From positions 1 to 59,109 of the forward strand of contig CANQGA010000002.1 in NCBI GenBank assembly GCA_947600145.1: a stretch of DNA of 59,109 nucleotides, in the 5' to 3' direction. The notes beneath the pieces are model-generated. The model saw only the letters and a list, made by a program, of their open reading frames with translations, was not told the origin of the DNA and searched no databases. Made by a program: the position numbers and the translations under genes. Source of the DNA: an uncultured Lachnospiraceae bacterium (GTDB lineage Bacteria > Bacillota > Clostridia > Lachnospirales > Lachnospiraceae). Position 1 is the first letter of the stretch; each line of letters starts with the position of its first letter. Positions 34,571 to 44,600 of the stretch are shown one piece after another.

Positions 34571-34608
34571 AGAAAAGTCCGGGAACCTCAAATTTATGAG
34601 ATTCCCGG
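34571..34608 (-). terminator. Terminator of tRNA-Leu(AAG)
   Basis: A stem of about 12 bp (34579-34590 with 34597-34608, one mismatch) with a 6-base loop is followed on the minus strand by ACTTTTCT. Confidence 0.75.
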
Positions 34609-34617
34609 GCTTCTTCT

Positions 34618-34700
34618 GCGGGAAATGGGACTTGAACCCACACGATCATACAATCACTAGATCCTTAGTCTAGCCTGTCTGCCAATTCCAGCATTCCCGC
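34618..34700 (-). tRNA. tRNA-Leu (anticodon AAG)
   Basis: On the minus strand there is a 7-bp acceptor stem GCGGGAA/TTCCCGC, a Leu-type D arm (GGAATTGGCAGAC), anticodon stem CTAGA/TCTAG with loop CTAAGGA giving AAG, a long class II variable arm and a T arm with GGTTCAAGTCC. CCA is not encoded. AAG would read CUU and, if A34 becomes inosine, CUC. Confidence 0.93.
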
Positions 34701-34710
34701 GAACTCTGAT

Positions 34711-34739
34711 AGTATAGCATAGTTTTTCGGGAATGGCAA
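34711..34739 (-). promoter_or_regulatory. Promoter of tRNA-Leu(AAG)
   Basis: On the minus strand, TTGCCA (34734-34739) and TATACT (34711-34716) are spaced by 17 bases and end just upstream of the tRNA. Confidence 0.75.
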
Positions 34740-34795
34740 CCGGTTTTTATAAATTTTTTCGCGCGCTCTGCGCGGGCGCGGCGGCAAGTTGACGA

Positions 34796-34824
34796 TTGAA
34801 GCGCCGGGTGATTTGTGGTAAGAT
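34796..34824 (+). promoter_or_regulatory. Promoter of the sortase gene
   Basis: TTGAAG (34796-34801) and TAAGAT (34819-34824) with 17-base spacing, 24 bases before the sortase start. Confidence 0.6.
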
Positions 34825-34847
34825 AGGGATGGTAAGGAGGGAGAAGC

Positions 34848-35690
34848 ATGAACCGGGGAGTGAAATTACTGATCGCGGCGGTGATCGCCATTCTTCTGCT
34901 GGCCGGCACCGTGCTGGTCGTGGGGCAGTTTACGGCGAGGAAGGAGCCGGTGCTGTCCGGGGAGCCTGAGACTACGGTGCAGCTGACGACCGCGCCGGAA
35001 CCGACGGCGGAGACGGAGCCTGAGACGACGACAGAGGCCGAGACGGAGCCGGAGACAGAACCCTATGTATCTCCGATCGATTTTGATGCCCTCCGTGAGA
35101 AGAATCCGGATGTGATCGGCTGGATCCGCATCGAAGACACAAACATCGATTATCCGATCCTCTATTCCGGAGACAATGATTACTACCTGCACCATGATAT
35201 CGACGGCAATGAGACCGTGGCCGGATCCATTTTCCTGGATCTGGAGGATAAAACGGATATGACGAGTCCGCACAATGTGATCTACGGCCATCGGATGCGG
35301 GACGGCAGCATGTTCAAAGATGTGATCCGGTTCCGGGAAGAGCAGTTTTTCAGGGATCATCCGTACTATATGATCTATCTGCCGGACCGGGAGATCCGCC
35401 TGAAGGTCATCTCCTGTTACTATTCGGCCAACAGCTATCAGCTGAGGCGGATGTATTTTCCGACCCAGCGTGCTTTTGATAAATATGTGGAACGCTGTCT
35501 GGAGAAATGTCCTTATGCGGCGGAGGTGGAGTACCCGGTGAAGTCTCTGTTCACGCTGATCACCTGCAGCTATGAGGTGGACGACGCCCGCACGGTGCTT
35601 CTTGCTGTGGAGGTAGACCGGGACGGCGATCAGATCCTCGCGGAGGAGAGACAGGAAACGGAGAAGGGGCAGAATGCGGAGGACGAATAG
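34848..35690 (+). CDS. Class B sortase
   Basis: A 280-residue transpeptidase. An N-terminal hydrophobic anchor (about residues 6-27) is followed by a linker of Thr, Glu and Pro repeats (30-72) and then a sortase B domain. The catalytic residues are His148 in IYGHRM, Cys240 in LITCSYE and Arg248 in DARTVL. Sortases attach proteins to peptidoglycan; class B members often serve heme uptake, pili or spore proteins. No substrate with a sorting signal is in this window. GTAAGGAGGG is placed before the ATG. Confidence 0.92.
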   Translation: MNRGVKLLIAAVIAILLLAGTVLVVGQFTARKEPVLSGEPETTVQLTTAPEPTAETEPETTTEAETEPETEPYVSPIDFDALREKNPDVIGWIRIEDTNIDYPILYSGDNDYYLHHDIDGNETVAGSIFLDLEDKTDMTSPHNVIYGHRMRDGSMFKDVIRFREEQFFRDHPYYMIYLPDREIRLKVISCYYSANSYQLRRMYFPTQRAFDKYVERCLEKCPYAAEVEYPVKSLFTLITCSYEVDDARTVLLAVEVDRDGDQILAEERQETEKGQNAEDE

Positions 35691-35693
35691 GCT

Positions 35694-35726
35694 GCGGACG
35701 GCCCGGAAAAGCCGCGGACCGTCCGC
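35694..35726 (+). terminator. Hairpin after the sortase gene, weak terminator
   Basis: GCGGACGG (35694-35701) pairs with CCGTCCGC (35719-35726). There is no T-run directly after it, so its role as terminator is doubtful. Confidence 0.4.
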
Positions 35727-35758
35727 GGATCAGGCCCGAAAAAAGTTTTAAAAAAGTG

Positions 35759-35787
35759 TTGACAGACAGGGGAAAGTGGGTTATAAT
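35759..35787 (+). promoter_or_regulatory. Promoter of tRNA-Leu(CAG)
   Basis: Perfect TTGACA (35759-35764) and TATAAT (35782-35787) with 17-base spacing, 13 bases before the tRNA: a full consensus promoter. Confidence 0.92.
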
Positions 35788-35800
35788 CTCAATTGTTCGT

Positions 35801-35884
35801 GCAGAAGTGGCGGAATTGGCAGACGCGCACGGTTCAGGTCCGTGTGGTAGCAATACCTTGTGGGTTCGACTCCCATCTTCTGCA
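35801..35884 (+). tRNA. tRNA-Leu (anticodon CAG)
   Basis: Acceptor stem GCAGAAG/CTTCTGC, D arm with GGAATTGGCAGAC, anticodon stem CACGG/CCGTG with loop TTCAGGT giving CAG, long variable arm, T arm GGGTTCGACTCCC. The discriminator is A and CCA is not encoded. It reads CUG, a heavily used codon in this window. Confidence 0.96.
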
Positions 35885-35890
35885 CTCAGA

Positions 35891-35918
35891 AAAGTCCGGT
35901 TGAGACCGGACTTTTTTT
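35891..35918 (+). terminator. Terminator of tRNA-Leu(CAG)
   Basis: A 10-bp stem (35891-35900 with 35905-35914) with TGAG loop and seven consecutive T. Confidence 0.93.
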
Positions 35919-35969
35919 GTGCTGCGTTTCATGTTGTGTTTTTGCGGCCGCCCTTCGGCGCGCTGCGGG

Positions 35970-37478
35970 TCAGCGGTGTTTCAGAGGCAATCCGGACTTC
36001 AGCCGGCTGAACAGATGCAGATAGAGGAACAAAAGCACCGACGTCACGGTCCATGTCAGCGGATAGCTGAAGATGATGGTGCGCATCTCCCGGCGGACAG
36101 GGACCGCGGTCAGGATCCAGACGACGCGGAGGGCGCAGATCCCGAGCATCGAGAAGACCATGGGGATCCACACGTCGCCGACGCCGCGCAGGGCGCCGGA
36201 GTAGATCTCGACGATCAGATAGGTGATATAGGTGGGCACCAGAAACCGCATGATGCCGACGCCGATCTGAAGTACCGTTTCGTCGGTGGTGAAGATGCCG
36301 AGAACCGGCGCGGCAAACGAGTAGAGGACCGTGGACAGAAGTACCGTTGCGGCAGCCGCCATGGCGAGACAGGTGTTCATGGCCTTGCCGATTCGGTCCT
36401 TTCTGCCGGCGCCGAAATTCTGGCCTACAAAGGTGGTAATGGAGATGCCGAAGGCGCTGACGGTCATCCAGAAGAGGGCGTCCACCTTGCTGTAAGCGGT
36501 CCAGGCCGCCACGGTGTCGGTGCCTAAACTGTTGACGCTGGACTGGATCAGGACATTGGAGATCGAGTACATCATGGACTGGATCCCGGCAGGAAGGCCG
36601 ATGCGGATGATGCGGCGAAGCATCCGCCGGTCCAGGCCGATCTTTAAGAGCGTCAGCCGGTACATTTCCCCGGTGTGCGTGAGGACGGCGGTGACCAGGA
36701 CAGCGCTGACTGCCTGGGACGCGATGGTGGCGAGCGCGGCGCCGGCTACGCCCATTTTCAGGACGACGACAAACAGCAGATCCAGCACGATGTTGGTCAG
36801 GCAGCAGGCAATCAGAAAGTACAGCGGACGCCGGGAATCGCCTGCGGCCCGAAGTACGGCGGAGCCGATATTGTAGATCAGGTTGGGGATCATTCCGAGA
36901 AAATAGATCCGCATGTACAGGACGGAATATTCCATGATGTCATCGGGCGTGCCCATGGCTGTCAGGGCGAAGGGCGTTATGATCAGGCCCGTCACGGTCA
37001 GAAACGCGCCGGCGGCCAGCGCGAAGGCCGCCGAGGTGTGGACCGCGTAGCCGACCATATCGCTGCGCCCGGCTCCGTAGTACTGGGAAATGATGACTGT
37101 CGCGCCGGAGGAAATGCCCACGAAAAAGCCCACCAGCAGGTTGATGATATTGCCGGTAGGCCCTCCGACCGATGCCAGGGCTTCTTTGCCTACGAACTGT
37201 CCTACCACGATGGCGTCCACCGTGTTGTACAGCTGCTGAAAGAAGGTTCCGAACAGGATCGGAAAGAAAAACAGCAGAAGCTGTTTCCAGATCACGCCTT
37301 CCGTGATCCGGTTGACCGTTTTCTGTCCGGATGCTGCGGCCACCTTCTCATTGACCGTTTCCCGGCCTTCCGCGGCCGCTTTCTCATTGACCGTTTCCCG
37401 GCTTTCCGCGGCTGCGTTCCCGTTGGCAGATCTCTGACCGGCGGCGTCTCCGGCGGTTTTCTCGCGCGACAGTTTCAT
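35970..37478 (-). CDS. MATE family efflux transporter with repeated N-terminus
   Basis: A 502-residue polytopic membrane protein of the MATE family. The family start is LLLFFFPILFGTFFQQLYNT, with IVVGQFVGKEALASVGG in the next loop and about twelve hydrophobic segments. The first 60 residues form an unusual soluble extension made of 12-residue units of the kind ETVNEKAAAEGR, encoded by a 36-bp tandem repeat. GAAGGAATT precedes the ATG. The C-terminal residues are basic. It is not in an operon with its neighbours. The substrate is unknown. Confidence 0.92.
   Translation of the reverse strand: MKLSREKTAGDAAGQRSANGNAAAESRETVNEKAAAEGRETVNEKVAAASGQKTVNRITEGVIWKQLLLFFFPILFGTFFQQLYNTVDAIVVGQFVGKEALASVGGPTGNIINLLVGFFVGISSGATVIISQYYGAGRSDMVGYAVHTSAAFALAAGAFLTVTGLIITPFALTAMGTPDDIMEYSVLYMRIYFLGMIPNLIYNIGSAVLRAAGDSRRPLYFLIACCLTNIVLDLLFVVVLKMGVAGAALATIASQAVSAVLVTAVLTHTGEMYRLTLLKIGLDRRMLRRIIRIGLPAGIQSMMYSISNVLIQSSVNSLGTDTVAAWTAYSKVDALFWMTVSAFGISITTFVGQNFGAGRKDRIGKAMNTCLAMAAAATVLLSTVLYSFAAPVLGIFTTDETVLQIGVGIMRFLVPTYITYLIVEIYSGALRGVGDVWIPMVFSMLGICALRVVWILTAVPVRREMRTIIFSYPLTWTVTSVLLFLYLHLFSRLKSGLPLKHR
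37309..37416. repeat. 36-bp tandem repeat inside the MATE gene
   Basis: Two 36-base units (37345-37380 and 37381-37416) are nearly identical and a third, degenerate unit lies at 37309-37344. The length is a multiple of three, so changes in copy number would keep the frame. Confidence 0.8.
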
Positions 37479-37594
37479 AACAGAATTCCTTCGTTGGTAA
37501 AGCGTATGTAAATAGATGCGATGTCACTATAACATAACCGGCGGGTGAATACAAGGGCCGGATTCTTACATTTTCGCGCGGTTCCCGCACTGTC

Positions 37595-38029
37595 TCAGCG
37601 GATCCGCGCTTTCTCCACCGCCGTCTCGATGGCGTTTAGCACGGCCTGTGAGGTGTAGCGGGTCTCCATGGAGTAGGAGAGGTCTTCTAAGGACTGGCTC
37701 ATCAGGATCTGCGATGCCAGATCGTCCATGACCGGCTGCATCAGCGGGTACATCGTAGTGATGGAGTCGTCCAGGGATACGAAGGAGATGGAATTGATCC
37801 GTTCCGCGTCCACGGCGACCTCCACGTTTACATTCTGATTTCCCACGGTCAGCGGGGCAGTGTAGACGCCGGGCACATAGGCGGCGGAACCGGAAGGAAC
37901 GGCGGCGTCGCGGTTAGGGCGGAACATGATCAGAAGCAGTGTAACCAGCAGTATGGCAAAGCCGATGAAAATGGCTGTGTAGATGATCTCCTTCATTTTT
38001 AATACCACGATTTTGGTCTTGGAGCTCAT
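37595..38029 (-). CDS. Membrane-anchored FMN-binding-domain-like protein
   Basis: A 144-residue protein. A membrane helix at about residues 13-33 (IIYTAIFIGFAILLVTLLLI) precedes an extracytoplasmic domain. That domain has the FMN-bind order: PGVYTAPLTVGNQNVNVEV, a strand INSISFVSLDD, and a final YTSQAVLNAIETAVEKA. The usual SGAT flavinylation motif is replaced by SMETRYTSQ, so covalent FMN attachment is uncertain, although the Thr remains. I chose ATG 38029, which has CGGAGGG upstream; the open frame continues into addB DNA without a start signal. Confidence 0.65.
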   Translation of the reverse strand: MSSKTKIVVLKMKEIIYTAIFIGFAILLVTLLLIMFRPNRDAAVPSGSAAYVPGVYTAPLTVGNQNVNVEVAVDAERINSISFVSLDDSITTMYPLMQPVMDDLASQILMSQSLEDLSYSMETRYTSQAVLNAIETAVEKARIR

Positions 38030-38089
38030 GGCTGGCCCTCCGTTGAGATGGATTTGATACAATGTATTAGGCGCTCCGGGAAAATATGC

Positions 38090-38118
38090 TGGAACTGCGG
38101 CCGGGATTGTAGTATACT
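38090..38118 (+). promoter_or_regulatory. Possible promoter of addB-addA
   Basis: TATACT (38113-38118) lies 59 bases before addB. The -35 (TGGAAC at 38090-38095, 17-base spacing) is weak. Confidence 0.4.
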
Positions 38119-38177
38119 GTAAGCTGAAAGCAGCGCGGAATAAAGCCGCCCCAGGAAGAATCTGCAGGAGGAGACGC

Positions 38178-41100
38178 ATGTCGCTTAAGTTTATCATCGG
38201 AAGCTCCGGTTCCGGCAAAACATACCGGCTTTACCGGGATCTGATCGACCGGTCCGTCAGGGAACCCCGGTCTTCTTTTATTGCCGTCGTCCCGGAACAG
38301 TTCACGATGCAGACGCAGAGGCAGATCGTGGCCATGCATCCGGATCACGGCACCATGAATATCGATATCGTCAGCTTCAACCGCCTGGCCTACCGGGTGT
38401 TTGAGGAGCTGGCGGTGGAGAACCCGGCGGTGTTGGACGATATGGGCAAATCCATGGTCCTCAGGAAGGTGGCGGCGGATCAGAGACGGAATCTGAAGCT
38501 GTACGGCGGTCATCTGAACCAGACCGGATTCATCAACCAGCTGAAATCCATGCTGTCGGAGCTCTGTCAGTACGGCATCGGGCCGGAAGATCTGCGGATG
38601 GCCGCGCAGGAGGCGGAGAGCGCCCTGCTTCAGGCCAAATGCGGGGATCTGGAGACGATTTACCGGGCGTTTCAGAAGGAGATCGAGGACCGGTTTATCA
38701 CGGCCGAGGAGATCCTGGGCGTTCTGTGCAGGGTGCTGCCCCGGTCGGAGCTGATTAAACGGAGCGTGATCACGCTGGACGGGTACACGGGCTTTACGCC
38801 GGTCCAGTACCGTGTTCTTGAGCTTCTGATGACCTGCGCGAAGCAGGTGACCGTCACGGTCAGCATGGATCCGGCGGCCGGTCCGTACCGGCGCGGGAAG
38901 TATCAGAATCTGTTCTATATGGGAAAGGAGATCGTCGGGAATCTGACGGATCTGGCGGCGAAGCACGGCGTAGAGCGGGATGAGGACGAGCTTCTGACGG
39001 AGAAAGGCCCGGGCAGGTTTGTCCGGAGTCCGTCGCTTGCCTATATTGAAAAGCATTTGTACCGGTATGACGGCGCAGCGGACTGGGAGCCGCGCGAGGT
39101 GGAGATCCGGCAGGCGGCGTCTCCGGCGGCGGAAGTGGCGGCGGCGGCGGCCGGGATCCGGACCCTTGTGCAGAAAGAAGGAGTCCGCTATCGGGAGATC
39201 GCCGTGATTACCGGGGATCTGGCCGGTTACCGCAACGAGATCGTCAACCGCTTTCAGACGGAGGGAATTCCGTTTTTCATGGATAACAAGAAAAGCATCC
39301 TGGAGAACGCGATGGTAGAATTCATCCGCGCGGGACTGGAGACGGTGCGGCGGGATTTTGATTATGAAAGCGTATTCCGGTATCTGAAGACCGGCCTGGT
39401 GACGGAGAAGGAAGAAGAACTGGACCGGCTGGAGAATTACTGCGCGGCGCTCGGTATCCGGGGATTTGGGCGGTGGAATGAGACGTGGGAGTACACGTAC
39501 CGGGGAGCGGGAGGCCTGAACCTGGATCAGCTGAACGCGTTCCGGGAGGAGGTCCTGGCGCCGCTTTCGGCGCTCCGCGGGGCCATGCGGAGGGACGACC
39601 GCACTGTGAGTACGATGAATGAAGCGGTGCTTCAGTGGCTTGAGGCGTGCGGCGTGCGGGAAAAGCTTGAGCGGTACCGGATGATTTTTGAGGAAAAGGG
39701 GCTGTACAGCCTGGCGAAGGAGTACGAACAGGTCTATGCCCTGGTGGAGGAGCTTTTCGGGCGTCTGAGCGCGCTTCTGGGCGTCGAGAAGCTGAGCCTG
39801 AAAGAATATGCGGAGATTCTGGACGCCGGATTTTCGGAGATCCGGGTGGGCGTGATCCCGGCGACAGCGGACCGGGTGGTGGTCGGCGACATTACAAGGA
39901 CCCGTCTGGATCAGATCCGGGTGCTGTTCTTTCTCGGCGTCAACGAAGGCGTGGTGCCGTCCAGGAAGGATGCGCAGAGCCTCCTGACGGACTCGGACCG
40001 GGAGGTGTTTCAGCGCCTGAACATTCGGCTGGCGCCGACGTCGAAGGAAGACAGCTTCACCCAGCGGTATTATCTGTATCTGATGATGACGAAGCCGTCG
40101 GAGCGGCTGGTCGTGTCCTATTCGCTTCTGGACGCGGCGGGAAAGAGCCGCAGGCCCTCCGGCCTGATCGGGGAGCTTGAGCGGATGTTCCCGCGTCTCG
40201 CCGTACGCGAGGCGCGGGATGCGTCGGGAGAGATCGTGTCGAAGGCTGACGCGAAGGAGCGGCTGACTATGGGGCTCAGGGAATACGCCGCGGACGGACA
40301 CGCGCGCATGGCAGAGGGGTCCGGCGGACCGGGCGGGGAAGGGCCGGCGGGCGACGGAGAATTCTTTGCGCTGTACCGCTGGTTTGCGTCGAATCCGGAA
40401 TACGCGGAGATGGTGAAGAACCTGACGGACGCCGCGTTTTATTCCTATGAGAAGCGGGGGATCAGCAAGGCTGCGGCCAGGGCCCTTTACGGCAGGGTGA
40501 TGGAAGGAAGCGTGACGAGGCTGGAGCAGTACGCGGCCTGCGCTTTTGCCCATTTCCTGAATTACGGGCTTGAGCTGGCGGAGCGGCAGGCATACCAGAT
40601 CGCCGCCGTGGATCTGGGCAATCTGTTCCACAGTTCCATTGACCTGTGTTTTAAGGAAATGGACGCGCGGAAGATCAGGGCAGCTCAGCTGGGAGAGGAG
40701 CAGCGGAAGGAGCTGGTCAGGGAATGCGTTGAGAAGGTGACGCGGGAGTACGGCAATACGATCCTGGCAAGCTCCGCCCGCAATCAGTACCTGGCGGCCC
40801 GGATCGAACGGATGACGGAGAGGACGATCTGGGCGCTGACCGAGCAGCTGCGCAGGGGAGATTTTGAACCGGCCGGGTACGAGGTGTCATTTTCCGCGGC
40901 CGACGATCTGAAGGCCGTGAGGATCCGGCTGTCGGAGGAGGAGGCGCTTCATCTGAAGGGCCGTGTCGACCGCCTGGATCTGTGCGAGGACGGGCAGAAG
41001 GTGTACGTGAAGATCATCGATTATAAATCCGGCGGGACCCAGTTTGATCTGGCGGCGGTGTATTACGGGCTGCAGCTGCAGCTGGTAGTCTATATGGACG

Positions 41101-41654
41101 CTGTGACGGAGCTGGAACAGCGCCGCCATCCGGGGAAGGACGTAGTGCCTGCAGGGATCTTCTACTATAATATCAAGGATCCGGTCATAGAGCGGCAGAC
41201 CGGGCAGACGGCGGAGGATGTGGACGCGGAGATCCTCAGGCAGCTTCGTATGAACGGGCTGGTCAACAGCGATCTGGAGGCCATCCGCCATCTGGACGGC
41301 CGGATCAGTCAGAAATCGGACGTGATCCCCGTGGCGATGAAGGACGGTCTGATCCAGGAAAGCCAGTCGTCGGTGGCGGACAGGAGCCGGTTTGAGGTGC
41401 TTAGGCGGTACGTCCGAAGGCAGCTTGAGAAAGACGGCCGCGAGATCCTTGACGGGCGGGTCGCCGCGGAGCCGCATAAGAGCGGCAGCCGTTCAGCCTG
41501 TGATTACTGTCCTTACCACAGCGTGTGCGGGTTTGACACGAGGATCGCCGGATACCGTTACCGGAGGTTCGCGCCGGCAGACGCGCAGCAGGTGTGGGAG
41601 GAGATGGAGAAAGCATGCGGCGCGGAAGGGGGCAAAACAGATGCGGTGGACTGA
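38178..41654 (+). CDS. addB: ATP-dependent helicase/deoxyribonuclease subunit B
   Basis: A 1158-residue AddB of normal length. It begins with a Walker A motif (GSSGSGKT at residues 8-15) in an inactive helicase-like fold that recognises Chi. The C-terminal nuclease has the pattern DYKSGG with preceding GRVDRLD, and an Fe-S cluster is expected from CAFAH plus CDYCPYHSVC. With AddA it processes double-strand ends for RecA. AGGAGGAG lies upstream. Its end overlaps addA by 14 bases. Confidence 0.95.
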   Translation: MSLKFIIGSSGSGKTYRLYRDLIDRSVREPRSSFIAVVPEQFTMQTQRQIVAMHPDHGTMNIDIVSFNRLAYRVFEELAVENPAVLDDMGKSMVLRKVAADQRRNLKLYGGHLNQTGFINQLKSMLSELCQYGIGPEDLRMAAQEAESALLQAKCGDLETIYRAFQKEIEDRFITAEEILGVLCRVLPRSELIKRSVITLDGYTGFTPVQYRVLELLMTCAKQVTVTVSMDPAAGPYRRGKYQNLFYMGKEIVGNLTDLAAKHGVERDEDELLTEKGPGRFVRSPSLAYIEKHLYRYDGAADWEPREVEIRQAASPAAEVAAAAAGIRTLVQKEGVRYREIAVITGDLAGYRNEIVNRFQTEGIPFFMDNKKSILENAMVEFIRAGLETVRRDFDYESVFRYLKTGLVTEKEEELDRLENYCAALGIRGFGRWNETWEYTYRGAGGLNLDQLNAFREEVLAPLSALRGAMRRDDRTVSTMNEAVLQWLEACGVREKLERYRMIFEEKGLYSLAKEYEQVYALVEELFGRLSALLGVEKLSLKEYAEILDAGFSEIRVGVIPATADRVVVGDITRTRLDQIRVLFFLGVNEGVVPSRKDAQSLLTDSDREVFQRLNIRLAPTSKEDSFTQRYYLYLMMTKPSERLVVSYSLLDAAGKSRRPSGLIGELERMFPRLAVREARDASGEIVSKADAKERLTMGLREYAADGHARMAEGSGGPGGEGPAGDGEFFALYRWFASNPEYAEMVKNLTDAAFYSYEKRGISKAAARALYGRVMEGSVTRLEQYAACAFAHFLNYGLELAERQAYQIAAVDLGNLFHSSIDLCFKEMDARKIRAAQLGEEQRKELVRECVEKVTREYGNTILASSARNQYLAARIERMTERTIWALTEQLRRGDFEPAGYEVSFSAADDLKAVRIRLSEEEALHLKGRVDRLDLCEDGQKVYVKIIDYKSGGTQFDLAAVYYGLQLQLVVYMDAVTELEQRRHPGKDVVPAGIFYYNIKDPVIERQTGQTAEDVDAEILRQLRMNGLVNSDLEAIRHLDGRISQKSDVIPVAMKDGLIQESQSSVADRSRFEVLRRYVRRQLEKDGREILDGRVAAEPHKSGSRSACDYCPYHSVCGFDTRIAGYRYRRFAPADAQQVWEEMEKACGAEGGKTDAVD

Positions 41655-44600
41655 GGAACAGCAGAAGGTCATTGAGACCAGGGGCTGCAATCTGCTGGTC
41701 TCGGCGGCGGCCGGGAGCGGCAAGACCGCGGTATTGGTGGAGCGGATCATCCGCCTGATCAGCGAGGGATCCCGCCCGCTCGATATCGACAGGCTTCTGG
41801 TGATGACATTTACAAACGCGGCCGCGGCGGAGATGCGGGAGCGGATCGCCCTGGCGGTCGAGCGGAAGCTTTCCGAACAGCCGGACAACGAGCATCTGCA
41901 GGCGCAGGCGGCTCTGGCGCCCTATGCCCAGATCACGACGATCGACAGCTTCTGCCTGAACCTGATCCGGGATCATTTTAATCTTCTTGATATCGATCCG
42001 GCTTTCCGGGTCGGCGATGAGGGGGAATTAAAGCTTCTGAAGGCGGATGTGATGGAGGCGATGCTGGAGGATTATTACGCCGCGGGGGATCCGGCGTTTG
42101 AGCGGTTTGTGGATACCTATGCTTACGGAAAATCTGACAGCGGCATTGAAGATTACATTATGCAGGTGTATACGTTTGCCCAGAGCAATCCGTTCCCGGG
42201 ACAGTGGATCGCCGGCTGCCGCGCGGAGATGGAACGGGCGGAGGCCGGAAGCCTCCGGGATACGGAATGGATGCGTTTCCTGATGACGGACGCGGCAAGG
42301 CAGCTTGCGAAGATGGCGCGGCAGTACGAGGACGCCGCTGAGATCTGCCGGGAGCCGGACGGGCCGGAGGGGTATCTGCCGACGGTCACGGAGGAGCTTC
42401 GGATGATCCGCGCGCTGGCGGCGGCAAAAGAGTACGACGAGCTCTGCGAGGGGCTTCGGAACGCGGCGTTCGGCCGCCTTAAGGCGGTGCGCGGCGACCA
42501 GGTCGACCCGGTGAAAAAGGAGCTGGTAAGCGAGTGCCGGAACCGGATCAAGAAAGCGGTCGGCAGCCTGAAGGATGCCTATGGGGTCCAGACGGAGAAG
42601 GAAGCCGCCGCGGACCTCGCGTCGACGCGGGAGGTAACGCGAAAGCTTCTGGAGCTGACGGAGGAGTTCGACCGCCGGTATCAGGAGGCAAAAAAGGATA
42701 AGAACCTGGTGGATTTCAACGATCTGGAGCATTACGCGCTTCAGATCCTGGTGGAGAAAGCGGATGGAGCCGAAATCCGCTGCACGGAGACGGCAGATCA
42801 GCTGAGCCGCCGCTACGCGGAGATCCTGGTGGATGAGTATCAGGACAGCAACTATGTGCAGGAGGCGCTGATCAGGGCGCTGTCCGGGGAGCGGTTCGGC
42901 CGCCCGAACGTATTTATGGTGGGCGACGTCAAGCAGAGCATCTACAAGTTCCGTCTGGCCCGCCCGGAGCTGTTCATGGAGAAATATGAGACCTACGCGG
43001 AAGAAGGGCCGTGCCGCAAGATCGAGCTGCACAAAAACTTCCGCAGCCGCGATACCGTGCTTGAGAGCGTCAACCGGCTTTTCTGCCAGATCATGACGAA
43101 GAATCTGGGAAATGTGGACTATACGGAGAAGGCGGCCCTGTATCCGGGGGTGGTGTTTGCCGGGGGAGAGCGCTGCGGGACGCCCACGGAGCTGCTTCTT
43201 CTGGACACCGGAAAGGAGTCCATGGGGGCGCTGGACGAGGAGACGGCGGACTATACGGCGAGGGAGCTGGAGGCGAAGATGATCGCGCGGCGGATGCGGG
43301 AGCTTACAGATCCGCGGGACGGACTTATGGTGTGGGATAAAGAGAAGGAGGCTTACCGGCCGGCCGGATATGGGGACATGGTGATCCTTCTGCGGAGCAT
43401 GGAGGGCTGGAGCGAGACCGTCCTGCAGGTGCTGACCAGGGAAGGGATCCCTGCGTATGCCGAGACCGGCACGGGATATTTTAACACCATCGAGGTGGAG
43501 ACGGTGCTGGCCCTGCTGGCCGTGATCGACAATCCGATCCAGGATATTCCGCTGGCGGCGGTGCTTCATTCCCCCATCGTCGGGCTGAGCGAGGAAGAGC
43601 TGGCCTGGATGACGGCCGCATATAAGAACGCGGCGGAACACAGGCAGGACCGCGGGATCTACGGGGCGTTCCGGTATCTGACGGAGACGGCGGAAGAAGG
43701 CGCGGCCCCCAGGCTTCGCAGATTTGCCCGTATGCTCGCGGAGTTCAGGAGCCAGGCCTCATATCTGCCGATCCATGAGCTGATCTATCAGGTCTACGAG
43801 CAGACGGGCTACTATGATTATGTATCGGCAATGCCTGCCGGCCAGACCCGCCGGGCCAACCTGGATATGCTGATCGAGAAGGCATCGGCCTTCGAGCGGA
43901 CCAGCTACAAGGGCCTGTTCCAGTTCATCCGCTACATCACGCAGCTTAAGAAGTATGAGACGGATTTCGGGGAAGCGTCCGCCGGACAGTATGAGAATAT
44001 GGTTCGGGTGATGAGCATCCACAAGAGCAAGGGACTGGAATTTCCGGTCGTTTTTCTCGCGGGGCTCGGAAAGCAGTTTAACAGGCAGGATGTGCGCGGC
44101 AGGCTGCTCATCGATTCAGACCTGGGGATCGCCGCCGATTACCTGGACCTTACGCTCCGCGTAAAGAGCCCGACGCTTAAGAAAAACGTTCTGAAGCGGA
44201 AGATGGAGCTGGATAACCTGGGCGAGGAGCTGCGGGTGCTCTATGTGGCTATGACCAGGGCGAAGGAGAAACTGATCATGACCGGCGCGGACCGGTCCCT
44301 GGCGAAGAAGCTTGAAAAATGGAAAAATGTAAGGTGGGGAAACGGCAGTCCGTCCGGAAGGCCCGCGCAGATCCCCTATACAGTCCTTTCAACGGCAGGA
44401 TCCTTTCTCGACTGGGTGCTGATGTCCCATCCGGGGCAGGAAAACGGCATCCTGGTCACGCAGATCACGGTCGGGACGCTTATGGGGGAAGAGACTGCCC
44501 GGCAGATAAAAAAGAGGATCGGGAAAGAGGAGCTGCTCCGGCAGGCGTCAGCCGCCGGCGGCTCTGTGACGGAGCAGCTGGACCGCTGCTTTGGTTACCG

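Noticed and set aside
34618-35884. The two tRNA-Leu genes as ends of an integrated element
   Set aside because: No integrase or att-like repeat flanks them; the sortase gene between has ordinary composition.
41392-41640. Extended addA start inside addB
   Set aside because: The AddA family start WTEEQQKVIE follows ATG 41641 directly, and the earlier frame is antisense-like to none but is plain addB coding DNA in another frame.
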